The notes below the pieces were generated by a model, which saw only the letters and a list, made by a program, of their open reading frames with translations, made no database searches and was not told the DNA's origin. Positions 1 through 8,345 of a stretch of DNA of 40,676 bases are shown one piece after another (position 1 is the stretch's first letter; the number at the start of each line of letters is the position of its first letter). The translations under genes and the position numbers were made by a program. The stretch is from assembly GCA_016930795.1 (NCBI GenBank), contig JAFGFY010000172.1, positions 1 to 40,676 on the forward strand. Reading direction: 5' to 3'. Source of the DNA: Deltaproteobacteria bacterium. Lineage in GTDB: Bacteria; Desulfobacterota; DSM-4660; Desulfatiglandales; HGW-15.

Positions 1-60
1 AACGGCCGTTCGACCTCCTCGACAAGCTCGGGACAGGCAGGCTCACGGTCATGATCAAAG
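1..60. repeat. Possible edge of an intergenic repeat
   Basis: The first 60 bases hold a 'CTCGACAAGCTCGGGACAGG' segment followed by 'GTCGAAGGA'. This looks like the short dispersed intergenic repeats built around a TCGACAAGCTC core that are common in bacterial genomes. Only one copy lies in the window, so repetition cannot be shown here. A frame starting at base 3 stays open to 233 but resembles nothing I know. Confidence 0.25.
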
Positions 61-543
61 TCGAAGGACACCATGATTTTGCATATTATGAAGCAGCCCT
101 ACGAATAATGTACCCACAGCGACGGGCATTTTTTGTGCCTGTCCACAGAACGCTGTCCTCTTTTGGGGGCGGTAACAGGCTTGGGCGTTTTTTGGGTGGT
201 GGAACTGAAAAGAGACCCCCATACCCCCTTTGAATCTGTGAAGCAGGTACTTATTATTCAAGTTAATTCTGGGACACGACATTGCTAGTTTCTATCAGAC
301 TCTTTGGCCTTTTGTCCATCCTGAGATCAAGACGCTTCGCGATTCTACGTAATGTGCTTTCCACTGAACCCAAAAGCCGAATCTTCACGATTATTTTGCA
401 AAGAAGTTCCTTATGTGCTAGATAGTACGGAAAATGTCCTGCTTTTCCGTCCTTGTAGAATGCTACTGCGGATGATCGGAGGATCGCGGAGATCCCTTCC
501 AGTGAGGTCGGGGCGGCTGCCGTACAGGTGAAGTCTAGGTAGA
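61..543. other. No recognisable gene
   Basis: This stretch precedes rlmE. Short open frames exist on both strands (51-233 plus, 263-610 minus). Neither has a convincing ribosome binding site or a protein family I recognise, and the minus frame begins inside rlmE. It could be a decayed gene or plain intergenic DNA. Confidence 0.4.
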
Positions 544-1137
544 ATGGCAAAAAGGAATACATGGGAAGATCATTATACTCGCCGGGCCAGGTCCGAAAAA
601 TGGCCGGCAAGATCCGTCTATAAACTTGAGGAGATCGATAAGAAATATAAGCTCATTCGGCAGGGCCATCGCGTTCTCGATCTGGGTTGCTTCCCCGGTT
701 CATGGTCCCAGTATTGTCTGAAGAAGGTTGGGCCTCAGGGAGATGTGGCAGGTGTAGACCTTGAAAAACCTGCTCCTCTTTCAGCGCCTAATTTTCGATT
801 TATCCAAGGAGATATTCTCGAGTTGGACCCGGAGTGGCTGGCCGATGAAATCGGTCCAAGGGATTTGGTCATCAGTGATATGGCCCCGCAAACCACCGGA
901 ATCAAGATTGCAGACGCGAGCCGTTCTTTGGAACTGGGCAACAGGGCCCTGGCATTCGCTTTGATCCTTCTTAAGAAAGAAGGGCATTTACTGTGTAAGG
1001 TATTCCAAGGAGAAGATCAAGAGACTTTCACAAAGGAGGTCGGCCGCTGTTTCGATCAAATGAGACTCATTCGACCTTCGGCGGTCCGGAAGAAAAGCAA
1101 AGAAATCTACTTGTTAGGTCTAAGGCTCAGGGTGTAA
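544..1137 (+). CDS. rlmE: 23S rRNA 2'-O-ribose methyltransferase RlmE (FtsJ/RrmJ)
   Basis: A 197-residue protein of normal RlmE length. The family methylates the 2'-hydroxyl of U2552 in the 23S rRNA A-loop with SAM, late in 50S assembly. The SAM-binding motif is 'VLDLGCFPGSWSQY' at residues 45-58. The K-D-K-E catalytic tetrad is visible as K27 ('SVYKLEE'), D113 ('ISDMAP'), K153 ('LLCKVFQG') and E188 ('KSKEIYLLG'). The N-terminal 'WEDHYTRRARSEKWPARS' is also characteristic. The ATG at 544 has only a weak purine stretch (AGG at about -9). The next gene, the YebC type, starts 112 bases downstream with its own strong ribosome binding site. Identification is firm. Confidence 0.96.
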   Translation: MAKRNTWEDHYTRRARSEKWPARSVYKLEEIDKKYKLIRQGHRVLDLGCFPGSWSQYCLKKVGPQGDVAGVDLEKPAPLSAPNFRFIQGDILELDPEWLADEIGPRDLVISDMAPQTTGIKIADASRSLELGNRALAFALILLKKEGHLLCKVFQGEDQETFTKEVGRCFDQMRLIRPSAVRKKSKEIYLLGLRLRV

Positions 1138-1249
1138 GGTTCGGGGCGTTAGAGCCCACACCTCATATTAACAAGGAATCGATGAGTCATGTCGGCCTAG
1201 AGCGCTTATATTCATATAGAAATCATGTCCAATCTTAGGAGGTGAAAAT

Positions 1250-1996
1250 ATGTCGGGTCATTCAAAATGGGCTTCAATCAAGCATAAGAAAGGCGCGGCA
1301 GATGCCAGGAGGGGGAAGGTTTTTTCAAGGCTCAACAAGGAAATCATGGTCGCAGCCCGGATGGGGGGAGGAGACCCTGGAGGTAATCCCCGCCTCCGAT
1401 CGGCCATTCAGGCGGCCAAGGCAGAGAACATGCCCAAGGAGAATATTGAAAGGGCCATTAAAAAGGGAACGGGGGAGCTTGAGGGCGCCTCTTACGAAGA
1501 ATGCAATTATGAGGCCTATGGCCCGGGAGGAGTGGCCATCATGATAGACTGTCTCACGGATAACAAAAACCGAACCGTGGCCGAGGTCAAGCATATTTTT
1601 GAACGTCATGGGGGAAACCTTGGGGAGCCGGGTTGTGTATCATGGATATTTGTGAAGAAGGGACTAATTGTCTTTGAAAGAGAGAGTGTTGAAGAAGAAA
1701 GACTCCTGGAACTGGCTCTGGAGGCGGGAGCGGAAGATATCAGAGAGGAGGAGACCCACTTTGAAATCCTAACGGATCCGTCGGACTTTGAATCCGTTAA
1801 AAAGGCCTTTGATGATGAAGGTCTCTCCTACACCGTTGCGGAGGTAAGCATGATTCCTCAAAACACGATCAGTCTCGAAGGCCGGGACGCGGAGCGGATG
1901 CTGAATCTGATGGAGACCCTTGAAGAACACGATGATATCAACCATGTCTACGCCAATTTCGATATTCCCGATAAGGTCATGGAGGCATTATCCTGA
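1250..1996 (+). CDS. yebC: YebC/PmpR/TACO1 family protein
   Basis: A 248-residue cytoplasmic protein, full length for the family. It opens with the signature '[20 protein letters not shown]' and carries '[20 protein letters not shown]' and '[18 protein letters not shown]'. Family members have been described as DNA-binding transcription regulators and, more recently, as factors that help ribosomes through proline-rich stretches; the sequence does not decide between these. The start is set by a strong AGGAGGTG at 1237-1244. Its stop codon overlaps the ruvC ATG by one base (TGATG), so it is translationally coupled to ruvC. This yebC-ruvCAB order is common in bacteria. Confidence 0.95.
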   Translation: MSGHSKWASIKHKKGAADARRGKVFSRLNKEIMVAARMGGGDPGGNPRLRSAIQAAKAENMPKENIERAIKKGTGELEGASYEECNYEAYGPGGVAIMIDCLTDNKNRTVAEVKHIFERHGGNLGEPGCVSWIFVKKGLIVFERESVEEERLLELALEAGAEDIREEETHFEILTDPSDFESVKKAFDDEGLSYTVAEVSMIPQNTISLEGRDAERMLNLMETLEEHDDINHVYANFDIPDKVMEALS

Positions 1997-2484
1997 TGCT
2001 TGTGCTGGGGGTGGATCCCGGCTCGTTGGTCACCGGATACGGTCTACTGGAGAAGAAGGGGAATCACATAACTTGTGTCCACTTTGGGGCCATCACCTCT
2101 GCAAAGCATGTCCCCTTCTATGAGAGAATCCACAAAATTTTCCGTTCCATGATAGAAATCATGGGACACTATCGGCCCCAGGAAATGGCCATAGAAGACG
2201 TATTCTTTGCCAAGAACGTGAAGAGTGCTCTGAAAATTGGTCACGCCAGGGGGGCGGTGTTGGTCGCCGCAGTTGAGAGTGGTGTCAAGATTTTTGAATA
2301 TACCCCTTTGGAGATAAAGAAATCCGTAGTCGGTTATGGCAGGGCGACTAAGGAGCAGGTTCTCTCCATGGTTCAAGTCATTCTTGGCCTGAAGACTCAT
2401 CCGGGCCTTGATACATCAGATGCCCTGGCCGCAGCCATATGTCACCTCAATTGGACCAGATATGATAGGAAACAAAACCCCTGA
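1996..2484 (+). CDS. ruvC: Crossover junction endodeoxyribonuclease RuvC
   Basis: A 162-residue RNase H-fold resolvase that nicks Holliday junctions symmetrically as a dimer, working with RuvAB. The four acidic catalytic residues are present: D7 ('LGVDPGS'), E67 ('MAIEDVFFAKN'), D139 and D142 ('LDTSDALAAAICH'). The length is slightly below the roughly 170 residues of E. coli RuvC because the C-terminal tail is short. The start codon overlaps the yebC stop, and ruvA follows after 54 bases. Nothing abnormal. Confidence 0.96.
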   Translation: MLVLGVDPGSLVTGYGLLEKKGNHITCVHFGAITSAKHVPFYERIHKIFRSMIEIMGHYRPQEMAIEDVFFAKNVKSALKIGHARGAVLVAAVESGVKIFEYTPLEIKKSVVGYGRATKEQVLSMVQVILGLKTHPGLDTSDALAAAICHLNWTRYDRKQNP

Positions 2485-2538
2485 CTTTTGCACCTTATTA
2501 TTGAGAAGATTGACACCTAAGGCTTTTTCTTAGAAGAC

Positions 2539-3141
2539 ATGATCGCGCACTTAACCGGCATTGTGCTGAGAAAATCGACCCAGTCTCTGATTCTCGAGAA
2601 CAATGGGATTGGATATGAAGTGATCGTCCCCTTCTCAACCTTTTACGCCCTTCCGAAGGAAGATGAGCGGGTGAATCTCCATATTCATACCCATGTAAGA
2701 GAGGATGCCATTATTTTGTTCGGTTTTTATACTCCTCTTGAAAAGGACATCTTCTTGATGTTGATCTCTGTTTCAGGGATCGGCCCCAAATTGGCCATCA
2801 ATATTCTCTCAGGAATCGGCCCTGATGAACTGCTGGAGGCCATGGCTCAAGGGGACGCCCTACGATTGCAGGCCATCCCCGGAGTAGGGAAGAAGATTGC
2901 TGAGAGAATTGCCCTGGAGTTAAAAGAGAAGGCCTTGAAGGCGCGGGGCGACTCAAAGGAACTCCCTATAGGAGCACTCGGTGATAAAGACGAAGGGGTT
3001 TATGAAGATGCTCTTTCTGCCCTCCTGAACCTGGGTTATCCCGCGAAATCGGCCAAACGTGCGGTTGAGAAGGCCATTACACTGACAAAGGACATAACCC
3101 TGGAAGGCTTGATCAAAGAGGCCCTTAGATCTCTGACTTAG
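2539..3141 (+). CDS. ruvA: Holliday junction branch migration protein RuvA
   Basis: A 200-residue RuvA of normal length. It binds the four-way junction as a tetramer and loads RuvB. The N-terminal OB-fold ('MIAHLTGIVLRKS', residues 1-62 approx.) is followed by the two helix-hairpin-helix elements, 'VSGIGPKLAINILSGI' and 'IPGVGKKIAERIALEL', which contact the DNA backbone. The C-terminal 50 residues form the flexible RuvB-binding domain III ('EDALSALLNLGYPAKSAKRA'). The ATG at 2539 has no strong ribosome binding site (only 'TAGAAGAC'), so it may depend on readthrough from ruvC. The gene ends in TAG, showing that TAG is an ordinary stop in this genome. Confidence 0.96.
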   Translation: MIAHLTGIVLRKSTQSLILENNGIGYEVIVPFSTFYALPKEDERVNLHIHTHVREDAIILFGFYTPLEKDIFLMLISVSGIGPKLAINILSGIGPDELLEAMAQGDALRLQAIPGVGKKIAERIALELKEKALKARGDSKELPIGALGDKDEGVYEDALSALLNLGYPAKSAKRAVEKAITLTKDITLEGLIKEALRSLT

Positions 3142-3222
3142 AGATGCTGTTTTTTTCCCCTTTGCCTCAGGTTTCCACAGAGAGACGGAGGAGAAGAACA
3201 GACATGGAACAATGGACGAATC

Positions 3223-4251
3223 ATGGAAGAGAGAATAACAAATCCGGCACCCCAAGCAGATGAGATTCGAGCGGAGATAAATCTCAGACCTATGAGTCTT
3301 GACGAATATGTGGGGCAGGAGGAGATGAAGAAGAATCTCCGGGTTTTTATTGAGGCTGCCAAGGGGCGTTCGGATGCCCTAGACCATGTCCTATTTCATG
3401 GGAGTCCGGGATTGGGAAAGACCTCCCTTGCCCTTATCATCGCTCGTGAGCTGGGTGTCAACATCAAAGCAACTTCCGGTCCGGTCATAGAAAGACCGGG
3501 AGACCTTGCCGCCATTCTCACTAGTCTCGAAGCCAGAGACGTCCTCTTTATTGATGAAGTCCATCGTCTCAACCATGTTGTGGAAGAAATCCTCTATCCG
3601 GCCATGGAGGATTATGAGCTGGATATTATTATAGGACAAGGGCCCTCGGCCCGAACCATGAAAATCCCCATCCCCCCTTTTACGTTGGTGGGTGCCACAA
3701 CCCGGGCAGGGCTCTTGACACCACCCCTTAGAGAACGTTTCGGGGTGATTCTCCGGGTTGATTTCTACCGACCAGAGGATCTGGAAATCATAATCCAGCG
3801 CTCAGCGTCACTGCTGGAAATCCCTATTGAGAAGGACGGAGCCTTTGAGATAGCAAAAAGGTCAAGGGGGACGCCAAGAGTAGCCAATAGGATCCTTCGA
3901 AGGGTCCGGGATTTCGCGGAAGTCGAGGCGGAGGGGGTGATTACACGGGATGTGGCCATGCATGCCCTGGACATGTTGAATGTGGATGAAGAGGGTTTGG
4001 ACAAGATGGATCGCCTTATTATGTTAACCATCATGGAGAAATTCAACGGGGGCCCCATTGGACTGGATACCCTGTCGACTGCAGTGTGTGAGGAAAAGGA
4101 CACCATTGAAGACGTCTATGAGCCTTTCCTGATACAAAAGGGTTTTATTAAGAGGACGCCACGGGGAAGAAAGGCCACAAAGAAGGCCTATGGCCATTTT
4201 GGCCTCGAGATGAGAGACGATATCAAATCTAACCAGAAAAAACTCTTTTGA
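3223..4251 (+). CDS. ruvB: Holliday junction branch migration ATPase RuvB
   Basis: A 342-residue AAA+ motor that pumps DNA through the RuvA-bound junction. Walker A is '[10 protein letters not shown]' with K66. Walker B is '[10 protein letters not shown]', and the sensor segment is '[20 protein letters not shown]', which includes the arginine-finger region. The C-terminal winged-helix domain has '[13 protein letters not shown]' and '[16 protein letters not shown]'. Other ATGs at 3204 and 3212 are out of frame, so 3223 is the only reasonable start. It closes the recombination operon and is followed by 289 bases with no conventional start codon. Confidence 0.97.
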   Translation: MEERITNPAPQADEIRAEINLRPMSLDEYVGQEEMKKNLRVFIEAAKGRSDALDHVLFHGSPGLGKTSLALIIARELGVNIKATSGPVIERPGDLAAILTSLEARDVLFIDEVHRLNHVVEEILYPAMEDYELDIIIGQGPSARTMKIPIPPFTLVGATTRAGLLTPPLRERFGVILRVDFYRPEDLEIIIQRSASLLEIPIEKDGAFEIAKRSRGTPRVANRILRRVRDFAEVEAEGVITRDVAMHALDMLNVDEEGLDKMDRLIMLTIMEKFNGGPIGLDTLSTAVCEEKDTIEDVYEPFLIQKGFIKRTPRGRKATKKAYGHFGLEMRDDIKSNQKKLF

Positions 4252-4412
4252 CCCGTGCCTTTTTCAAGGTTTTCTGGTATCTTTAATGCCCATGGGCACA
4301 GAGTTGCGAACCAACGGGTTTTTTACAACTTAATCCTCGGTCAGATAATCTCTTCAAAGGATTATCGGTGTGAGGCTTTGACTTCGTTTCCAGACCGAAT
4401 AGAACAGAAGAG

Positions 4413-4429
4413 AGGAGGCGAGGACTATT
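4413..4429 (+). promoter_or_regulatory. Shine-Dalgarno ahead of an ATT codon (possible non-standard start)
   Basis: A perfect AGGAGG at 4413-4418 lies eight bases ahead of an in-frame ATT (4427-4429) in the reading frame of the next glycosyltransferase. No ATG, GTG or TTG exists in that frame between the stop at 4400-4402 and the TTG at 4541. A CTG at 4496 is the other candidate. ATT starts are rare (infC is the known example), so this is suggestive only. Confidence 0.4.
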
Positions 4430-4540
4430 ACTGATTTCTCCCAAGATCGCGTTCAGCTTACCACATTCCATATCCTTAAGCAGGATCGGAAGAACCTGAA
4501 GACCCAACTCAGGCTCCACTCCAAATGGAAGAAGACCGTA

Positions 4541-5794
4541 TTGATTATTCCATTGCTTGCCAGTGAGTACACGGATCGGAACAATCGGCCTGTGTTTGCA
4601 AACATTCTACGACAGTTGAAGGATGTGACCTATCTGTCTCAGATCATCTTCGGACTGGATGGCGCTTCTGAAACTGACGCATTCCTTTTAAGAGACATGA
4701 TTAAAGAGTATGGGATCAGAAACCATCTGATCCAGTGGAACGACGGCCCCGGTTTCAGAAGCATCTATAATCAGCTACATGAGGCCGGGTTCAATATCCT
4801 GGAGCCGGGAAAGGGGAAGAATATGTTCCTCAGTTTCGGCATTGCCGTGGCCCTGGGAGCAGAGTCCATAGGGCTTATCGACGCGGATATCAAGACATTC
4901 AGACGGGTTCACCTGGATCGCCTCATGTACCCGGTGGTAGTGCTGGGTTACGATTTCTCAAAGGCTTATTATGCCCGTCTTATGGAGCGCACCCTCTACG
5001 GAAGAGTGAAACGGCTTCTTCTTGACCCTCTTCTTCTCGCCCTCAAAAGGAAGTTCTCCGAGAGTAAAGAAGAAAAGATGTTGCGTTTGGTTGACTTTCT
5101 GCTGGGATTTCGCTACCAGCTCTCAGGTGAAGTCGCCTTTCACACTGACCTGCTGAAAAGGATGCGTTTCGCCACAAACTGGGGGGTGGAGATATTTACA
5201 TTGATTGAGGTCTACAGAAAGGCTTCTTCCCCTGCGCAGGTGATGTTCACCGAGCAGCCCTTTGACCACAAGCATCAGGAAGTTTCGGAGGATGATGCGG
5301 ATCAAGGCCTTCACCGGATGGCCGTGGACGTTGTGACGACCCTAATGAATGCTTTGGTCATAGAGGAAGGACTTGAAATCTCCGATACATTCTTCAGAGA
5401 CCTTGCGATCATGTATCATAGTGTGGCCGAAGACCAGATCAAGAAGTATTCGGATGATGCGGATTTCAGCAACCTGGATTATGATAGAGAAGGAGAGGAG
5501 AACCTAGTCAGAAAAGTTTTTAGGAATTCCATACTCCGTGCGGGAGATTTGCTGACGTCTCCCTATAGGATGACTGAAAAATTCCTGCGTCTCGTCAACT
5601 CCTATCCAGAGTTCCAACCGTTTTTGAAACAAGGGCTAGCGGAGGCCATTCTGGCCGTTGAAGAAAGATCAGAACAGAGTGTCTTCGAGATCCCTAAGAC
5701 CGTGTCCTGGGAACGGGTGGCCAACAAACTTCCTCGTATTTATTATGATTTGATCGAAGCGGTTGAAAATGAAAAGAGGCGTTTCTCCAAATAG
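4541..5794 (+). CDS. GT81-like glucosyl-3-phosphoglycerate synthase
   Basis: A GT-A fold glycosyltransferase of 417 or more residues. The family joins NDP-glucose to 3-phosphoglycerate, the first step to the compatible solute glucosylglycerate. Visible features are 'GKGKN' at 90-94, the metal-binding D114-A-D116 in 'IGLIDADIKTF', and a segment 'YQLSGEVAFHTDLLKRM' followed by 'NWGVEIFTLIEV'. The last two closely recall the 'PLSGEYA...GVEIGLLID' part of mycobacterial GpgS. The TTG at 4541 is the first conventional start, but it falls inside the first beta strand ('KKTVLIIPLLASE'). The true start is probably upstream: the frame is open back to 4403, with an AGGAGG ahead of ATT 4427 and a CTG at 4496. 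The next gene overlaps its 3' end and encodes the matching phosphatase. The sugar donor is not proven. Confidence 0.72.
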   Translation: MIIPLLASEYTDRNNRPVFANILRQLKDVTYLSQIIFGLDGASETDAFLLRDMIKEYGIRNHLIQWNDGPGFRSIYNQLHEAGFNILEPGKGKNMFLSFGIAVALGAESIGLIDADIKTFRRVHLDRLMYPVVVLGYDFSKAYYARLMERTLYGRVKRLLLDPLLLALKRKFSESKEEKMLRLVDFLLGFRYQLSGEVAFHTDLLKRMRFATNWGVEIFTLIEVYRKASSPAQVMFTEQPFDHKHQEVSEDDADQGLHRMAVDVVTTLMNALVIEEGLEISDTFFRDLAIMYHSVAEDQIKKYSDDADFSNLDYDREGEENLVRKVFRNSILRAGDLLTSPYRMTEKFLRLVNSYPEFQPFLKQGLAEAILAVEERSEQSVFEIPKTVSWERVANKLPRIYYDLIEAVENEKRRFSK

Positions 5795-6677
5795 GGGAAA
5801 CAAAGACAACCACAAGAAAGAAGAGCAATCAGGGGCTCATACCAGCCCCTTTATTGTTATATTTACAGATCTTGATGGGACGCTGCTGGATCACAACTCG
5901 TATGGCTGGGAAGAGGCTGAGCCTGCGCTGAGACTCTGTAGAGAAAGCCTGATCCCGCTTATCCTGGTTTCAAGCAAGACGAGAGCTGAAATCAGAGCCC
6001 TGCACCAGGAATTGGGGCTGTCTTCTCCATTTATCTCTGAGAACGGAGGAGGGATCTTCTTCCCAAAGGAGGGGAAACACCCCTATCCCTCTGATGCCGT
6101 TCTTTCCCATGGCGTTAGGAAATGGTCTATCGGTCCAGCCCACGATTTCTTGGTCAAAGCCCTCGGAGAGATCCGTGACGAACAGGGATGGAAGATTCGA
6201 GGCTTTTCAGAGATGACGCCTGAGGAGATCTCCAGTCTGACCGGGCTGGATTTGGCTTCCGCTCGTCTGGCATCTCAAAGGGAATATGACGAGCCATTTG
6301 TTTTTATGGAAAAGGGGGTCCGAAATATGGATACCCTTCATCATGCTGCCGGCCAAAAAGGGCTCCGAATCAGCAGGGGCGGGCGTTTTTATCATCTTCA
6401 TGGAAAAAGTGACAAAGGAGAGGCGATGGGTAGGCTCGTCGCGTGGTACAGAACGTATCATCCATTGCTCCGGACGATTGCTCTCGGAGATAGCCCCGTT
6501 GATTTCAGTATGCTCAAGCGCGCGGATTATCCTGTTTTGATTCGCTCTTCGCATCAGTATCCTGAATTGAAGAAGGTGATCCCTCGTCTAAAGGTGACAC
6601 AAGAGACGGGACCCAGAGGCTGGAACGCCGCGGTTCTGGATATTTTGAATGATGAAACATCCATAGGGATAGGGTAA
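5769..6677 (+). CDS. Mannosyl/glucosyl-3-phosphoglycerate phosphatase (HAD IIB, MPGP family)
   Basis: About 302 residues. It removes phosphate from hexosyl-3-phosphoglycerate to release the hexosylglycerate solute. HAD motif I is 'FTDLDGTLLD' (D34 nucleophile, D36). Motif II is 'ILVSSKTRAEI'. The MPGP signature continues as 'LGLSSPFISENGGGIFFP', and motif IV is 'IALGDSPVDFSML'. The resemblance to YedP/MpgP proteins is clear. The start is either TTG 5763 or ATG 5769; both lie inside the upstream glycosyltransferase gene (stop 5792-5794), so the two are translationally coupled. About 27 residues before motif I are polar and probably disordered. The overlap with the synthase supports a shared pathway. 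Whether the sugar is glucose or mannose cannot be read from the sequence. Confidence 0.82.
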   Translation: MKRGVSPNRGNKDNHKKEEQSGAHTSPFIVIFTDLDGTLLDHNSYGWEEAEPALRLCRESLIPLILVSSKTRAEIRALHQELGLSSPFISENGGGIFFPKEGKHPYPSDAVLSHGVRKWSIGPAHDFLVKALGEIRDEQGWKIRGFSEMTPEEISSLTGLDLASARLASQREYDEPFVFMEKGVRNMDTLHHAAGQKGLRISRGGRFYHLHGKSDKGEAMGRLVAWYRTYHPLLRTIALGDSPVDFSMLKRADYPVLIRSSHQYPELKKVIPRLKVTQETGPRGWNAAVLDILNDETSIGIG

Positions 6678-6774
6678 AGAACTCGTTTAGCCCAACGCCC
6701 TTTGAACTTTATACTGTTGAGGCCGATGCGAATCGGGTCCAAGCCCTAATGGTTGAAAAGGAGGTTGACCCAAC

Positions 6775-7992
6775 ATGTTCGAAGCGGAAGTCAATGCTGA
6801 AAAGATTGAAAAGGCTGATTTTGTCGTCTGCATCCCTTCTTATAATGAGGCTGATTCAATTGATTTTCCCACCAAAATGACAAATGAAGGACTAACCAAG
6901 TATTTCCCGGAAAAAAATTCGGTCATTATCAACTGCGACAACAATTCTCCGGATAATACAAAGGAGGCTTTTCTGAACACCCCAACGCAGGTCCCCAAGA
7001 TCTATCTTTCTACTCCCCCAGGTGTCAAAGGAAAGGGAAATAACTTTAAAAATCTGTTCAAAAAAGTGGTTGATCTAAAGGCAGAGGCAGTAGTGGTGGT
7101 AGATGCGGACCTCAAGAGCATTACACCTCAGTGGATCAAACACCTGGGGGAACCCCTTTTCAATGATTTTTCTTATGTAGCTCCTCTTTATGTGAGACAC
7201 AAGTACGATGGGACTATAACAAACAGCATCGCCTATCCCTTATCCAGGGCCTTGTATGGAAGAAGGGTTCGACAGCCTATTGGAGGAGACTTTGGATTCC
7301 ACGGCAGTCTTGCTCAGGTCTATCTTGAGTCTCCTCTATGGGATGAAGCCATCGCTAATTTTGGAATTGATATCTGGATGACCACCCTTGCCTTTAACCA
7401 CGGTGTACAGATCTGTCAGTCTTTCATGGGAAGACCGAAAATCCATCGTCCCAAAGATCCCGGGTCAGATCTCGGCATTATGTTTAGAGAGGTGGTGGGA
7501 AGCATTTTCAATATGATGAAACATTTTGAATCATTCTGGCTCGGCATCAGATACAGCAAGCCGACTTCCATCTATGGATTTGGGTTGGGTGAAGTGGAGA
7601 TGCCTCCTAAAGTTAATGTGGATATGGATCTACTTTTTCAGAAGTTTCATGACGGCTTTGGCCAATGCAAGGAGATATGGAAGAGTGTCCTGGTCGAGAA
7701 TCTCTATAAAAAACTTTTAGAGATGGAGAGAATGACAGAAAGAGTATTCACGTTTCCAACCGATTTGTGGGCGAGGATACTCTATGACTTCACCGTAGCG
7801 TATAGGGATTCGGTATGCGACCCGGGACTGATGATCGATTCTATTCTTCCCCTCTATTTTGGAAGGACTTTCTCTTTTGTTAAAAGGACTAAAAGTATGT
7901 CCACGCGACAGGCGGAAGAGGCCATTGAGGAGGATTGCATGACTTTTGAAATGACCAAACCCTATCTCATCCGACGCTGGAAGAAGAACTGA
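6775..7992 (+). CDS. GT-A (family 2-like) glycosyltransferase, possible glucosylglycerate synthase type
   Basis: A 405-residue protein starting from ATG 6775 behind a strong AAGGAGG. The N-terminal GT-A domain shows 'CIPSYNEADSIDFP' (residues 19-32), 'NCDNNSPDNT', and the divalent-metal motif D110-A-D112 in 'VVVDADLKSITPQW'. Later 'GGDFGFHGSLAQVYL' and 'FGIDIWMTTLAFNHG' form the acceptor side. There are no obvious membrane spans, so it is probably cytosolic. Its position behind the synthase/phosphatase pair suggests a role in the same solute pathway. Some bacteria such as Persephonella carry a one-step glucosylglycerate synthase besides the two-step route, and this protein may be of that kind. 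A mannosyl- or glucosyl-extending enzyme is an alternative. The family is clear, the substrate is inferred. Confidence 0.62.
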   Translation: MFEAEVNAEKIEKADFVVCIPSYNEADSIDFPTKMTNEGLTKYFPEKNSVIINCDNNSPDNTKEAFLNTPTQVPKIYLSTPPGVKGKGNNFKNLFKKVVDLKAEAVVVVDADLKSITPQWIKHLGEPLFNDFSYVAPLYVRHKYDGTITNSIAYPLSRALYGRRVRQPIGGDFGFHGSLAQVYLESPLWDEAIANFGIDIWMTTLAFNHGVQICQSFMGRPKIHRPKDPGSDLGIMFREVVGSIFNMMKHFESFWLGIRYSKPTSIYGFGLGEVEMPPKVNVDMDLLFQKFHDGFGQCKEIWKSVLVENLYKKLLEMERMTERVFTFPTDLWARILYDFTVAYRDSVCDPGLMIDSILPLYFGRTFSFVKRTKSMSTRQAEEAIEEDCMTFEMTKPYLIRRWKKN

Positions 7993-8333
7993 CGTAATCC
8001 ACTTTTACCCCGGAGTCCCCTCGGCCATTTTCTAGTCCACTCCCTCCATTAACACTGTTATAGTTTGAGTTTCCGCACTTTCCCACGCGTTTACAGTGCA
8101 TTTGGCTCGGTCTATCTTGGCGTTTTCGCGAGTCAAGTGGGCCTATATGGCACCCTTTTACCCGTCCAAAATCCTCCTCAGAGACTTCCTACATAAAAAC
8201 ACCATATATTGTATTTTTAATTGACATTAACCGCAACTTGTAGTATTAACACAAAAACATGGTGTTCGCTTTAGATGTTCATCTCTTACTGGATCAACCC
8301 CTGAAGTCGCACGGATAAACCATTTATTGGAAA
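7993..8333. other. Intergenic stretch with promoter region
   Basis: No gene is seen. The first 190 bases are unremarkable. The AT-rich second half carries the promoter and inverted repeat described separately. Confidence 0.5.
8198..8266 (+). promoter_or_regulatory. Sigma70-type promoter flanked by an 8-bp inverted repeat
   Basis: TTGACA at 8221-8226, a 17-base spacer, and TATTAA at 8244-8249 form a good housekeeping promoter for the deacetylase gene. AACACCAT (8198-8205) and its reverse complement ATGGTGTT (8259-8266) sit just outside the two hexamers, a layout that could serve a looping or dimeric regulator. The promoter is fairly likely; the operator role is a guess. Confidence 0.45.
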
Positions 8334-8345
8334 GTGGAGATCACC

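Noticed and set aside
51-233. Plus-strand frame of 60 codons at the window start
   Set aside because: Composition is poor (glycine/arginine-rich tail), no Shine-Dalgarno is present, and it overlaps the probable dispersed repeat.
263-610. Minus-strand frame of 115 codons upstream of rlmE
   Set aside because: It begins inside rlmE, has no ribosome binding site and matches no family I know. A basic stretch near its end looked like a DNA-binding helix but is not enough.
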